64,000 nucleotides of DNA, taken from contig CP108521.1 of assembly GCA_035999765.1 (NCBI GenBank), positions 10,974,001 through 11,038,000 of the forward strand, written 5' to 3'. The stretch comes from Streptomyces sp. NBC_01231. GTDB taxonomy: Bacteria; Actinomycetota; Actinomycetes; Streptomycetales; Streptomycetaceae. Positions 34,859 to 43,588 of this stretch are shown here, one piece after another; position 1 is the stretch's first letter, and the number at the start of each line of letters is the position of its first letter. The notes under the pieces are model-generated. The model was not told the origin of the DNA and did not search any database. It saw nothing but the letters and a program-made list of their open reading frames with translations. The position numbers and the translations under genes are program-made.

Positions 34859-35111
34859 GGTGCTGTCGAGGGCCGCTCTGGCACGTCCGATCACGCCGAG
34901 GAGGGCCAGTCCCGGTCATCCATCAGCGTGCCGGTGGTGGCGTGGCCAGTGCCGTCCTCACAGCAGGGCGCGCCGGGTTCATGAGGCGCGGCGAAGGGCA
35001 GCGGCGGGGCCGATGATGCCGGGCCCGTGCCGACCAGGATTCCTGATCAAACTGATCTTGATCTCTGTAGGCCGCTCCCGGACGCGCCCATTACACAGAT
35101 CTCGGTCTGCC
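34859..35111. other. gene-free junction sequence before copy B
   Basis: Between the broken AraC gene and the start of duplication copy B. There is no recognisable protein; TGATCAAACTGATCTTGATC at 35045-35064 is a small AT-rich palindrome-like block near the junction. Confidence 0.35.
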
Positions 35112-35193
35112 CCTCGGACGGCTGCTGCAGGAGGCTGGGGGAGTGGGCGGGTCTTAGGCTGGAGATGCTCGGGGCTGGCTGCGGAGGTTTCCT

Positions 35194-36123
35194 ATGCCCC
35201 GAACCATCTGGTCCGGTGCCATCTCGTTCGGTCTTGTGACGGTACCGATCCATGTCCAGTCGGCGACCGAGGACCATTCGATCCGCTTCCATCAGTACCA
35301 CCTGGAGGACATGGGCCGGGTGCGTACGCGCAAGGTGTGCGAGGTGGAGGACCGGGAGGTTGCCCAGTCGGAGATCGGCAAGGGGTACGAGCTGACCAAG
35401 ACGCAGGTCATCCCGATCTCGGACACGGAGCTTCGGGAGTTGCCGCTGCCGACCGCGAAGGCGATCGAGATCGAGGCGTTCGTGCCGCTCGGCAGTATCG
35501 ACCCGATCCAGATCGGCGAGGGCTACTACCTCGCCCCGGACGGGGCCGTCGCGGCGAAGCCCTACAGGCTGCTGGTGCAGGCGCTGGGCAGGTCGTCGAA
35601 GGTGGCCGTCGCGAAGTACGCGTGGAGCGGCAGGGAGAGGCTGGGGCTTTTGCGGGTGCGGGACAACGTCATTGTGCTGCATGCGATGCACTGGCCGGAC
35701 GAGATCCGCGACCCTGCCGAGCTGCTGCCGCCGCCGACGGAGGTCTCCGAGGAGGAGATCGAGGGCGCGCTGGCGCTGATGGAGTCGATGACCCGCGACG
35801 ACCTTGAGGGGCCGGAGTTCGAGGACGCCTACACGGACGCCATAGCGAAGATCATCGAGGCGAAGCGGGAGGACCGTGAGCTTCCCGAGGTGCCGGAGCC
35901 CGAGAAGCCGGGTGAGGTGCTCGATCTGATGGCCGCGCTGACGGAGTCCGTGAACAAGGCCAAGGCTTCCCGCGGCGAGGACACCGAGGCGGCGGTGCAC
36001 GAGCTGCCGAAGAAGAAGGCCACAGCCAAGAAGGCGACGGCCAAGAAGCAGCCGGCCAAGAAGGCCACCGCGAAGAAGACAACGGCGAAGAAGACTTCGG
36101 GTCGCCGCCCGCGCAGCGCCTGA
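35194..36123 (+). CDS. ku: Ku protein, copy B
   Basis: 309 residues, nearly identical to copy A (for example Ala to Thr in SDTEL, Met to Ile in YTDAIAK, Asn to Thr in EDTEAAV). The tail has two extra lysine-containing units (KKKATAKKATAKKQPAKK and AKKTTAKKTSG), consistent with repeat slippage. Codons 10-27 differ from copy A at about ten synonymous positions while the rest of the gene is almost identical, a mosaic suggesting gene conversion. Start context GCGGAGG is shared. Having two Ku genes may give different DNA-end-binding tails, but redundancy is equally likely. Confidence 0.95.
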   Translation: MPRTIWSGAISFGLVTVPIHVQSATEDHSIRFHQYHLEDMGRVRTRKVCEVEDREVAQSEIGKGYELTKTQVIPISDTELRELPLPTAKAIEIEAFVPLGSIDPIQIGEGYYLAPDGAVAAKPYRLLVQALGRSSKVAVAKYAWSGRERLGLLRVRDNVIVLHAMHWPDEIRDPAELLPPPTEVSEEEIEGALALMESMTRDDLEGPEFEDAYTDAIAKIIEAKREDRELPEVPEPEKPGEVLDLMAALTESVNKAKASRGEDTEAAVHELPKKKATAKKATAKKQPAKKATAKKTTAKKTSGRRPRSA

Positions 36124-36157
36124 CCACGGGAGCGGGACGCTGGCATCTGCGGCAGAT

Positions 36158-36368
36158 CTATGCGTCGGGTTCCTGGCGCAGGTCCAGGAAGAACCTCAGC
36201 CGCGCGCCGGGCTCGCCTGGTTCCCGGGTCGTGCGCTCCGCCGGAGCGATGGCGCACCGCGCGGCGAGCAGCTCCTGGACCGCGAAAGGCGGTCTCGTCA
36301 TCTGCGGCCGCGACTTCCACCACGGCCAGGCCCGGCACGGCCACGTGGGCGTCGTTGATCTGCTTCAT
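36158..36368 (-). pseudogene. DUF6207-like small protein, frameshifted (copy B)
   Basis: Same 211-nt layout as copy A: start MKQINDAHVAVPG, the identical extra base after DDETAF, then the shifted frame ending at a TAG. Minor substitutions separate it from copy A. Sharing of the exact lesion shows that the frame was already broken when the segment duplicated, or that frameshifting is tolerated. Confidence 0.65.
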
Positions 36369-36438
36369 GCCTGGCACGACGTGCCGACGCCCCGGGAGGT
36401 TCCTCCGTCCGGACGGCTTCACCCGGTCGGGGACGCGG

Positions 36439-36639
36439 CTAGGTGCGGGTGCTGACGTAGCGCACGGCCGTCCCCCACTGCTCCAGCACTGGGGCCATGC
36501 ACCACTGACACAGGGGACTGCCGCCGCTGCCGTACTTGTGGGTCTTGCGCTGGCACCTGGCACACAGGCCGACCCGGTCACCGGGGCAGGTCAGTGCGGA
36601 CGGGTCCGGCTCGGAGACCGGGGGCGCGGGCATCGACAT
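36439..36639 (-). CDS. small zinc-ribbon protein (copy B)
   Basis: Protein identical to copy A at 2998-3198 (start MSMPAPPVSEP; longer alternative from 36666), with CPGDRVGLCARC and CQWC Cys pairs. Complete identity in a duplicated segment whose other parts have diverged suggests recent duplication, conversion or constraint. Confidence 0.55.
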   Translation of the reverse strand: MSMPAPPVSEPDPSALTCPGDRVGLCARCQRKTHKYGSGGSPLCQWCMAPVLEQWGTAVRYVSTRT

Positions 36640-36888
36640 CTTGGGTCCTGTTCTGGTGACGACCACCAGTCACCTCACCCGCAGGATATCCGGCGAATGA
36701 CACGAATGTTCGAGCCGCACCGGGCGTGATCCGGCATACGGAAACGATGGCGTCGTGCTGCTCGTCAGCCGACAGACAGAGGGGCGTCGTCGGTGGGTGC
36801 GGTACCAGTGGGCCCAATCATGACCTGGGCACCCCGACCAGGGGTCCGACCATGGCAGGTTGGCGCGCTGCCGCACCTCGCCGGCTGT

Positions 36889-37534
36889 CCTCTGGCAGGT
36901 GTCTTGACCGTTTGCCAGGTGCGTGTGACTGGCTCCGAGTGCTGCAGATTTCTGAGTCCTGGTGCCACGACGAAGCGACCGGCGCTCCTCTGGCGGCACC
37001 GGGGGCTTCGTCACGGTTGGCTCAGGCTTTGACCTCGCGAGTCAGCTCCGACGCCCACGGGCACCAGTAGGCGCCGGGGAGGAACGCTCCGCCGGCCTCG
37101 TCCAAATGGTCCTCGACATAGCCCGCGGAGGCGTCGGCACTCTCGCGTGTGTCCGTCCCCACGTCGAAGAAGCTGATGGTGGCTGGGTCGAGGTGGTAGC
37201 TGAAGTCCGGGTTGTAGGACGCCTTCTTCTTCACGATCCTGCCCGCGACGTGGGGCTTGCTTCTCTCCGCACCGCTCAGGACCTTACGGGCGTGGGCGAT
37301 CAGAGTGTCATTGGTCAGTTCGAAGATGAACTCCTTGCCCTGGCCGGGGGGCGTCTGGAACGCGAAACGAGCGGTTGCCATGGTGATGCCCTTCATCGTC
37401 GACGGGGGTGCCGGGTTCGAGCACGCCAGGCAATCTTGACGCTAAGTATGTAAATAATCACTTTGAGCACTCATTCGTCGGTGGGTCGGGCGGCCAAACC
37501 CACCTGGCAAACGGTCAAGATCACGTGCCAGAGG
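36889..37534. mobile_element. 646-bp TIR-bounded cassette without transposase
   Basis: The left end is CCTCTGGCAGGTGTCTTGAC at 36889-36908, continuing CGTTTGCCAGGTG to 36921. The right end (37501-37534) is its inverse complement with only a short mismatch (CAGGTG versus CACGTGA). A 20-bp core CTTGACCGTTTGCCAGGTG-type block is perfect. Copy A of the segment lacks the sequence at the corresponding site (about 3450), so this is an insertion or clean excision. The only gene inside is the BP74-like protein. It behaves like a non-autonomous MITE-type element or cassette with cargo. Confidence 0.75.
37022..37381 (-). CDS. BP74-like small protein
   Basis: 119 residues from MATARFAFQTPPGQGKEFIF; this ATG has AAGGG at good spacing and is preferred over the ATG at 37396. 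The pattern ELTNDTLIAHARKVLSGAE, HVAGRIVKKKASYNPDFSYH, LDPATISFFDVG, YVEDHLDEAGGAFLPGAYWC and PW matches, from memory, the BP74-type domain first described in a Dictyostelium calmodulin-binding protein and common in Streptomyces. No bacterial function is established. It is the sole cargo of the TIR-bounded insertion. Confidence 0.7.
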   Translation of the reverse strand: MATARFAFQTPPGQGKEFIFELTNDTLIAHARKVLSGAERSKPHVAGRIVKKKASYNPDFSYHLDPATISFFDVGTDTRESADASAGYVEDHLDEAGGAFLPGAYWCPWASELTREVKA

Positions 37535-37579
37535 CCAGCCGGTAGAGGTGTCTGCCATCTCGTCACTAATATCGAACAC

Positions 37580-37966
37580 ATGATCGAAGATCCGGCTCCG
37601 CGTGTGACCGTCACCCTCCCCGGGGGCCGTGTCGTCCACGGCCGTCTCCTCGCCCGCCGTCAGGACACCGACGGTCGCTGGTGGTACGAGGTCTCGCTGT
37701 CGATGCCCGCCGCAGCTGTCCATCCCCATGACGGCGAGGACTACAGTCACATCCCCACCGAACGCGCCGCCGGGCCGCAGTGGGTGCTCCAAGCCCTCCG
37801 CCACGACACCCCAGAGCAGCGCGCCCTGATCCTCCACCGGGCCGGCTGCTGGGCCGCCGAAGGACACCTCACCCCCGCCGACGACACGCAGGCCCGCATT
37901 TTCCTCCGCGAGGTGTGGGCCACGGCATGCGATGCCTGCCACCCGGCACCGCAGGCGCCGGGGTAG
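37580..37966 (+). CDS. DUF6233-like hypothetical protein (copy B)
   Basis: 128 residues starting MIEDPAPRVTVTLPGG, paralogous to 3492-3878. Differences cluster in the first two thirds (MPAAAVHPHDGEDYSHIP versus VPAAAVHPQDGEEYSHVP); the last 60 residues are almost identical, including HRAGCW and ATACDACHP. The inserted cassette ends about 45 bp upstream of the start, so its promoter context differs from copy A. Confidence 0.6.
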   Translation: MIEDPAPRVTVTLPGGRVVHGRLLARRQDTDGRWWYEVSLSMPAAAVHPHDGEDYSHIPTERAAGPQWVLQALRHDTPEQRALILHRAGCWAAEGHLTPADDTQARIFLREVWATACDACHPAPQAPG

Positions 37967-38580
37967 GGATCAGGGCACGGCAGCTGCGGGAGCCTGCCTC
38001 CACCTGACCTGCTGTGGTCGGGGCCGGTTGCGCCAGACGTTGCGCCAGGACGTTGCGGCGGATGTTGCGCCGGCCTTCACAGCGCCCTGGAGTCTGCCCA
38101 GGTCACCACCGGCGCACGGCGTGGTCGGGCCGCTGACATCCCCGTTGCGACCCCCTTCGCCCCTGTCTTTGGCTGGAGTTGAGGAGTGGGGGGGCGGGCT
38201 GGGCGGCGCGGACGCAGCCGGGCATCGGGGCGCGCTCAGTCGGTTGCGCGTCGGCCGGTGCCGCCGCGCCCGGCCGCCGTCAGCGCGGCGGCGGCGTCCT
38301 GCGGGGGACGTCGGCGGTGGAGAGGTCAGGGCGGGCACGGTGCCGGCGTGCGGGGTGGCGCCACCGGCCGGCCGCGTCGCGGGCGACGTCGACGCCGACG
38401 TCCACCACCAGCCCGGGTTCCCCCCAGCGTGACGACCAGCGTCTCTCTCTGCTGCCTCACCTGGCGGAGAACGACCAGCCCGTCCACGGGTGACCGTGCC
38501 GCGCCGGGGCGAGCAGCCCGGCGACCGTGCTGCTCGCCGCCTGGGCGAGGGTGGTGGTGCCGCCGGCGCCTCTGGCGCAT
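37967..38580. other. gene-free GC-rich stretch with short tandem repeats
   Basis: No supportable gene. At 38027-38073 a degenerate 12-13 bp unit (GTTGCGCCAGAC, GTTGCGCCAGGAC, GTTGCGGCGGAT, GTTGCGCCGG) is repeated four times. The rest is extremely GC-rich with long but patternless frames. Confidence 0.4.
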
Positions 38581-38919
38581 CTACTGCTTGGCGAGCACGA
38601 TCAAGTCGGCGAATTTTTCCCCTGCCATCTGGTTGCCAACCAGATTGATCTTGCCGGCGAAAAACCCGTTCATAAGGGATTGGCGCGGGTTGTCATAGAA
38701 CTCGGCGAAGGTCGAGGAGTCCATCGTGATCGTGAGGTCGGCACCGCCCAGGTCTCCTTGCACGACCTTCCCGGCCGACGGATCGACCGACCAGTCCCCG
38801 CCGCGCTGGCCATTGATGACGACACGGAACTTGTAGTCGACCTTGCGTGCTTCCGCCGCGTGGCGTCCAAGACCAGAACCGAAGTCTTCGTTGAACCACT
38901 TCTGCACGTCGACAGCCAT
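38581..38919 (-). CDS. SCP2 sterol-binding-domain protein
   Basis: 112 residues, start MAVDVQKWFNEDFGSGLGRH with GAGGAG well placed upstream. The SCP2 fold pattern is clear: FRVVINGQRGGDWSVD, ADLTITMDSSTFAEFYDN and FFAGKINLVGNQMAGEKFAD. SCP2 domains bind lipids or hydrophobic ligands. As a stand-alone single domain it is probably cytoplasmic. It is monocistronic. Confidence 0.85.
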   Translation of the reverse strand: MAVDVQKWFNEDFGSGLGRHAAEARKVDYKFRVVINGQRGGDWSVDPSAGKVVQGDLGGADLTITMDSSTFAEFYDNPRQSLMNGFFAGKINLVGNQMAGEKFADLIVLAKQ

Positions 38920-39159
38920 CAGTTCTCCTCTGAGTGATCGGGCATAGCCGGACGATTCACCCTGTCACGCTGGGTGTCCGCCTGCATGCGGGCAGGCGGG
39001 TGATCACCCTTCGGAGGGAGCGAAGGGGTCCCGCCCGGCGGGCAGCTCGGCACAAAACGTGCGCGTGCGGCCGCAAAGAGGTTGACGGCGCCGCGTCGGG
39101 CTGGACAGCTCTGGCAGTGCGGCTGGGCCGACGGGCGTTCTGGTCCGTGCGCGGGTAGG

Positions 39160-39807
39160 TCAGGCCACTTCTGCGGGGCACTGGCTGGCGAGTTCAATGA
39201 GAGTCTGGCGTTCGCTCTCATCGACGCTGAGTTGGTTGTCGCGTTTCACTGCGACCCATTCGGTGACGTACCGGCAGCGTGCCGGCTCGATGGGAAGCCA
39301 CTGGGCGACGTCCTTGTCGGCCTTTTGCCGGTTGGACCGCGGGGTGACGGCGATCAGGTGATGCTCGACGTCGAGGTTGTTGGCATACGCGACGCGTTCG
39401 GCCTTGGTCCACCGCCAGGCACCGGAGTCCCACGCTTCGGCGAGCGGGACCAGGTGGTCGATGTCGACCTTGTCGGTGATCTGGTCGTCGTAGTAGCTGT
39501 ACCAGCGGCCTCCGGTCAGCGTGCACCGCCCCGACACCACGGGTGCCTCCACGGCCTCGGCGAGCATTACCTCCGACCTGGTGTCGCAGCCGTCCCGGTC
39601 CGCGTCGATCCATCCCCCGAACTCCCGCTGCCGGTCGTAGCCTTCACGCCGTTCCGCCTCCAGCGGCAGCTCCATCACCGCCTGCAGCAGCGGAATGCCC
39701 GCCACACGCTTCTCGCCGGCCTGCGCTCCGGCCGCCGGAACCGCCCCCAGCAGCGCCGCAGCAGCAGCGGCCGCCGCGAGCATCCGAAGCCGTACCTGTC
39801 CCACCAC
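39160..39807 (-). CDS. secreted HNH endonuclease (DUF1524/GmrSD-C type)
   Basis: 215 residues with a signal peptide (LRMLAAAAAAAALLGAVPAA, cleavage near GAQA). The catalytic region is KVDIDHLVPLAEAWDSGAW, followed by HHLIAVTPRSNRQKADKDVA and WLPIEPARCRYVTEWV, the pattern of Streptomyces secreted HNH nucleases. Asp-His supplies the metal/His site. It probably degrades extracellular DNA. A decayed relative is found at 45041-45260. Confidence 0.88.
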   Translation of the reverse strand: MVGQVRLRMLAAAAAAAALLGAVPAAGAQAGEKRVAGIPLLQAVMELPLEAERREGYDRQREFGGWIDADRDGCDTRSEVMLAEAVEAPVVSGRCTLTGGRWYSYYDDQITDKVDIDHLVPLAEAWDSGAWRWTKAERVAYANNLDVEHHLIAVTPRSNRQKADKDVAQWLPIEPARCRYVTEWVAVKRDNQLSVDESERQTLIELASQCPAEVA

Positions 39808-39963
39808 GCCCGTACCGCCCTTCGCGACCTTCTGCTGTCACGTGGATAGCGCAGGCAGGGATCTCACCGCACGGATACCGCATCCGGCTCACCTGTGTGA
39901 GTGGCGCCGTTCACCCACTCGCTTCTGATCAACCCCGCTGGCGGGTAGCCAGCAAATACGACA

Positions 39964-40004
39964 ACGCCCCGTCCCCGGCATTGCAGCTGCCGGGGACGGG
40001 GCGT
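39964..40004. terminator. strong hairpin terminator
   Basis: ACGCCCCGTCCCCGGC at 39964-39979 pairs perfectly (16 bp) with 39989-40004 across a 9-nt loop, followed by TTTC. It lies downstream of the minus-strand hydrolase gene and upstream of the HNH gene, insulating them. Confidence 0.8.
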
Positions 40005-40214
40005 TTCGCTTCGTATCCACGGCCATATCCAGCAGCACCCACCCGGGAGGCCATGCATGGCGAACCGGGTGGCTGCTGCTCACCAGTTGCCGCGGGGCCG
40101 TTCGGCACCGAGCTGGACCTCACGGAGGCACTCGCGGCAGTCCGGCAAGCCGCTCACGATTCGGCCCTCGATGTGGCGAGGGGCGGCGTCCATTGTTCCG
40201 GGGCGGGCCAGGGG

Positions 40215-41438
40215 TCAGCGGTCGAACTCCCCGATCAGCCAGGTGCACAGCTCCTCGGTCGGGAGGGTGTGCGGGGTCGTCGTGGACGAGCAGTGGAACG
40301 CGTCCACGCTGCTCTGGGAGGGGTCCAGGCTGTCGACCCTGGTGTACAGGTCTTCCTGGCGCTCGAAGTCCAGGATGTCTACCGCGCTGACCGAGGGGAC
40401 GAAGCACACCTTCGGGTGCCGCAGGTCCGCCTCGCCGCCTGCTTCGATCATGGAGTTGGCGAGGATCTGGTACGTCGCAAGCGTCCCGCCGGGTGCGCCG
40501 TCCAGTTCCGGGAAGCCGCTGGTCGTGATGGTCTGCTCGGTCTCCGGGAACTTCCGGTACAGGTAGGCGACCGTCACGTCGTCGCCCTGTGCCTGGGCGT
40601 AGAAGGTGGTGCCGGGGTAGCGGACGTCGACCCGCAGGGCGACCTCGCCGGGCCCTACGTCGGGCAGCCCGATGGCGTCGCCGCGGCCGTTGGCGACGGC
40701 CAGCTTGCGCGGGATCTGCGGCCACTGGCCGACCCGCTCCAGCTCGTTCAGCAGCGCCGTGCGCTCGGGGGCCACCCCGGTCTTCTTGGTCGCCTCGTCG
40801 TAGTGCTGCCACAGCATCTGACGGGCCGCCGGGCTGTTCATCTGCTGCCTGAAGGGGTGGGGCTTGAAGTTCACCGGCGGGAGCAGGTACGCGAACGCCT
40901 GGACGCCGATGGGGATGGTGGCGCCGCGGTGCGGGGTGTCGAACGAGAAGTACACGCCCGTCTGGTGCTCGTCCTCGGTGAAGTCGGTCTCCATCCGAGC
41001 GAGGGTGTAACGGGTGATCAGCCCGCCCATGCTGAAGCCGCCGACGATCAGCCGTTCGGAGCCCTCTCGGAGCTGGATGGTCTTGCGGATGGTGGCCTCG
41101 GCCGCCTTCGAGTTCTCCAGGATGGACGCGGTGCGGTTGTCGAAGCCGAGCAGGATCACGTCCCGTCCGCTTCGGCGGAGTTCGGTGAGGAAGGGATAGT
41201 CCTCACCGTCCAGGAACTGGTAGAGCTTGTCGAGTTCGCTCTTGCCGGGGTTGAAGCCGTCGGCGATGATCACCGGCCGGGTGAGGCGGTGGTCGTCACC
41301 GGCGTGGAAGACCCAGGCGAAGCCCTTGTCGATGTCGTCCCACACCTCGTGATCGGGGACGTCGATCGGATGGGTGGGTGCGTCGAACGGGTCGCCGATC
41401 CTGATCGGGCCGATCTCGGGCTCGGTGGTCTCGGACAT
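40215..41438 (-). CDS. alpha/beta-hydrolase (lipase/esterase-like)
   Basis: 407 residues from the ATG preceded by GAGGAGACACG. The nucleophile elbow is RLIVGGFSMGGLITRY (GFSMGG) at about residue 135; DTPHRGATIPIG is typical of lipase/PGAP1-like hydrolases that act on lipids. Asp and His of the triad are likely in the C-terminal third. No signal peptide is evident, so it may be cytoplasmic. The substrate is unknown. A possible C-terminal remnant (LPDCRECLREVQLG) lies just downstream at about 40085-40193. Confidence 0.8.
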   Translation of the reverse strand: MSETTEPEIGPIRIGDPFDAPTHPIDVPDHEVWDDIDKGFAWVFHAGDDHRLTRPVIIADGFNPGKSELDKLYQFLDGEDYPFLTELRRSGRDVILLGFDNRTASILENSKAAEATIRKTIQLREGSERLIVGGFSMGGLITRYTLARMETDFTEDEHQTGVYFSFDTPHRGATIPIGVQAFAYLLPPVNFKPHPFRQQMNSPAARQMLWQHYDEATKKTGVAPERTALLNELERVGQWPQIPRKLAVANGRGDAIGLPDVGPGEVALRVDVRYPGTTFYAQAQGDDVTVAYLYRKFPETEQTITTSGFPELDGAPGGTLATYQILANSMIEAGGEADLRHPKVCFVPSVSAVDILDFERQEDLYTRVDSLDPSQSSVDAFHCSSTTTPHTLPTEELCTWLIGEFDR

Positions 41439-41670
41439 GGCCGTGTCTCCTCGCAGGAGGGGTGGGGGAACGACCACATCATGAGGGGTGAAATGCCTGC
41501 ACCACCCGTTTGACCTGCGGAGTTCATTACAAATGATGCAATGCCCTGCAGGAAGTGTTTAGCCCGGGGACATCGGAGCCACCACTCGGCCGGCGAGGAA
41601 CCTGGGGTCTGGCCAGAGGACACTTCCGTACGCCCTGGTCCGGCCCGTCGGCGCGGAGCACGATGGAGTC

Positions 41671-42062
41671 GTGGGCGAGCACGACCAGGACCAGGACGAC
41701 GTCGCCGAACCGGCGTGGCCGCCGTTGAGCGCGGCGCTGGCCCGGGAGATGACGGCCGGGCTGCGTGAGGCGATGGACGACGTCCGGCGCTCCGTGGCGG
41801 TGCTCGCCGCCCGGGCCGGGACGCGCACGCCGCCCGCGTCTGGGCACCCCTTGGTTCACCGAGCTGGGAGGCGTACTGCGCTGCGGAGTTCGGCATCAGC
41901 CGCGCCCAGGCGTACCGGCTCCTTGAACTCGCCCGCGCCCTCGCCGCGATCCACGGCGCCGTCGCCGCCAGCACCGAGACGTCTCGCACGCGAGACACCG
42001 ACCCCGACACCGCGGCAGCGCTCGACTACGGCTGTCCCAACGCGCCCTGATCGCCGTCTCTC
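41671..42062 (+). pseudogene. HTH-like Streptomyces hypothetical protein, frameshifted
   Basis: Starts GTG (MGEHDQDQDDVAEPAWPPLS) with a helical AREMTAGLREAMDDVRRSV segment. After VLAARAG the reading moves to the next frame (DAHAARVWAPLGSPSWEAYC, EFGISRAQAYRLLELARALA), and near 42035 it moves again to LSQRALIAVS. ISRAQAYRLLELARAL is an HTH-like recognition motif of a family I have seen in Streptomyces. Two frame breaks and an abrupt end at about 42060 indicate a decayed gene. Confidence 0.6.
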
Positions 42063-42158
42063 AGGGTTCCTGTGCCGGGCCAGGGCCGGGCGGATCGGTG
42101 ATGACGTCCGCGAGCCGTCTGGGGCTGGCTCCCGGATGCTCGGCCGGCTGCGGGCGGT

Positions 42159-42928
42159 TCAGACGACGTCGACGTAGTCGCCAGCGGCAGTGGCGGCGGG
42201 GGTGGTGGAGGTTCCGGCGAAGGCGTAGCGGTAGTAGCCATCGGCGGTGGCCTTGACGGTGGTGCTCAGCTTGCCGGTGCTCGAGGTGGTCAGTGTCTTG
42301 AGCGTGGTGTAACTGCTGCTGTTCTTGGGCCGGTACTGCAGTTTGACCGTCTGGCCGCTGTAGCCGGCCCAGGTGCGCGTGTTCCAGTTCGCGCGGGTGA
42401 GCTTGCCAGTGACGGTGACCGTCTTGCCCTTCCTGACGGGCTCGGGCGAGGCGTTGGCGGTGAGCTTGGAAGCGCGCTGAACTTTGGTGGTGGCGTAATT
42501 CTCGATCACGGTCTCGGTGCCGTCCTTGCCGTAGGCGTAGACGGCGATGTGCCAGGTGCCCGCCTGGGTGTTGGACACCACGTTGGTCATGTCGCGGGTG
42601 TCGGCCTTCACCTGAAAGTTCATGGTGCACGTGGTGGTCGTGCCGCTGGCCGTGCACTGCGGTGCGTCGTAGGACAGTTGCCGGTCGGCGCTCGCATGGC
42701 TGGTGCCGTGCCACAGGTTGACCTCGGCGACGGAGACCCAGTCGGATGGGTTGCGGTGATCTGGGCACTGAACTTGGTGACCGAGGCGGGGCCGACCACG
42801 ATGTTCTTGCCCTTGTTGACGACGACCTTGGTGATGACCGGCGTGCCCTCGGCGTGTGCGACGGGGGAGAGGGACAGCAGGAGGGCGGCGGACGCTGTTC
42901 CAGCGGCAGCCGCGGCACGTGTTCGCAT
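42159..42928 (-). pseudogene. secreted beta-sandwich protein, single frameshift
   Basis: N-terminal signal peptide (MRTRAAAAAGTASAALLLSL, SPVAHAEG), then VITKVVVNKGKNIVVGPASV. Near 42752 a one-base loss shifts the frame; the other frame continues WVSVAEVNLWHGTSHASADR and QCTASGTTTTCTMNFQVKAD to a well-formed C-terminus with KGKTVTVTGKLTRANW and an Ig-like repeat ending YVDVV. The whole resembles a Streptomyces secreted repeat protein sometimes annotated as calcium-binding. One indel separates it from a full gene, so a sequencing error cannot be excluded. Confidence 0.7.
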
Positions 42929-43588
42929 AGAAGTCCGTATCAGGTGAAATACGGCACCGGCATGGCAGCCGAAGCCGTGCGGATCATGAGGCCGGATTCT
43001 CAGACCGGCGTGGTGGCACGAAGGTTGCACGGCGCCCGCAGGGTGCTGCCCGGGGACTGTCGTCTGGCCGGCCCGGCACACCGCTCATCAACTGCAAAGA
43101 TGATCAGGGCAAACAAGTGGACAACGCCGATTCTGACGAGGACGGTGCACGGGGATGGCACGGCCACGCCTGTCACCACGGACCGGGACAGGGCCGGTGG
43201 ACGTGCCGGACGCGATCCGCGCGCACCAGACCGACCTGGATTGCCCGAGCCCGGAGGACAGGGAAGCGCCGACTCGTGCAGGCCCTTGGAGACCAGAGCC
43301 TGCCGACCTTCGAAGCCACCTGGCTGCATGAGGAAGCGGCCGACGGCTAGGTGGAGGCGTCGGCCGGCGTGGATGGCAGCGTAGGCGCAGTCGGCGGTGG
43401 AGGGTCTCGACGAACAGGTCTCCGCTCGGAGGCGCCGGTCCTCCGGGTGTCCACGACGAAGGGGACAGTGCCGCCCGCCGGCATGATCCACCTGTGACAG
43501 AACGAAGACGTCACGGAGGAGTGCCTGTAACTCGGTGCGAGATACAAATAGTTCAGACCACATGCACCGCGCTACCTGGGGGAACACC
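42929..43588. other. gene-free stretch
   Basis: No supportable gene. A frame ending TAG at about 43350 reads PDAIRAHQTDLDCPSPED, which might be the end of a lost gene. The right part should carry the promoter of the lipoprotein gene. Confidence 0.35.

Larger units (their letters stand above)
35112..37966 (+). repeat. segmental duplication, copy B (with insertion)
   Basis: Direct repeat of 1688-3878 in the same orientation: Ku, frameshifted DUF6207-like gene, zinc-ribbon gene and DUF6233-like gene. It is longer by about 650 bp because of an insertion at 36889-37534 bounded by inverted repeats. The copies lie about 33.4 kb apart and bracket the CRISPR/transposition region, so homologous recombination could delete or amplify everything between. 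Confidence 0.9.

Noticed and set aside
36439..36639. Zinc-ribbon gene as part of the TIR cassette
   Set aside because: It is present in both copies of the duplication and lies outside the inverted repeats, so it is not cargo.
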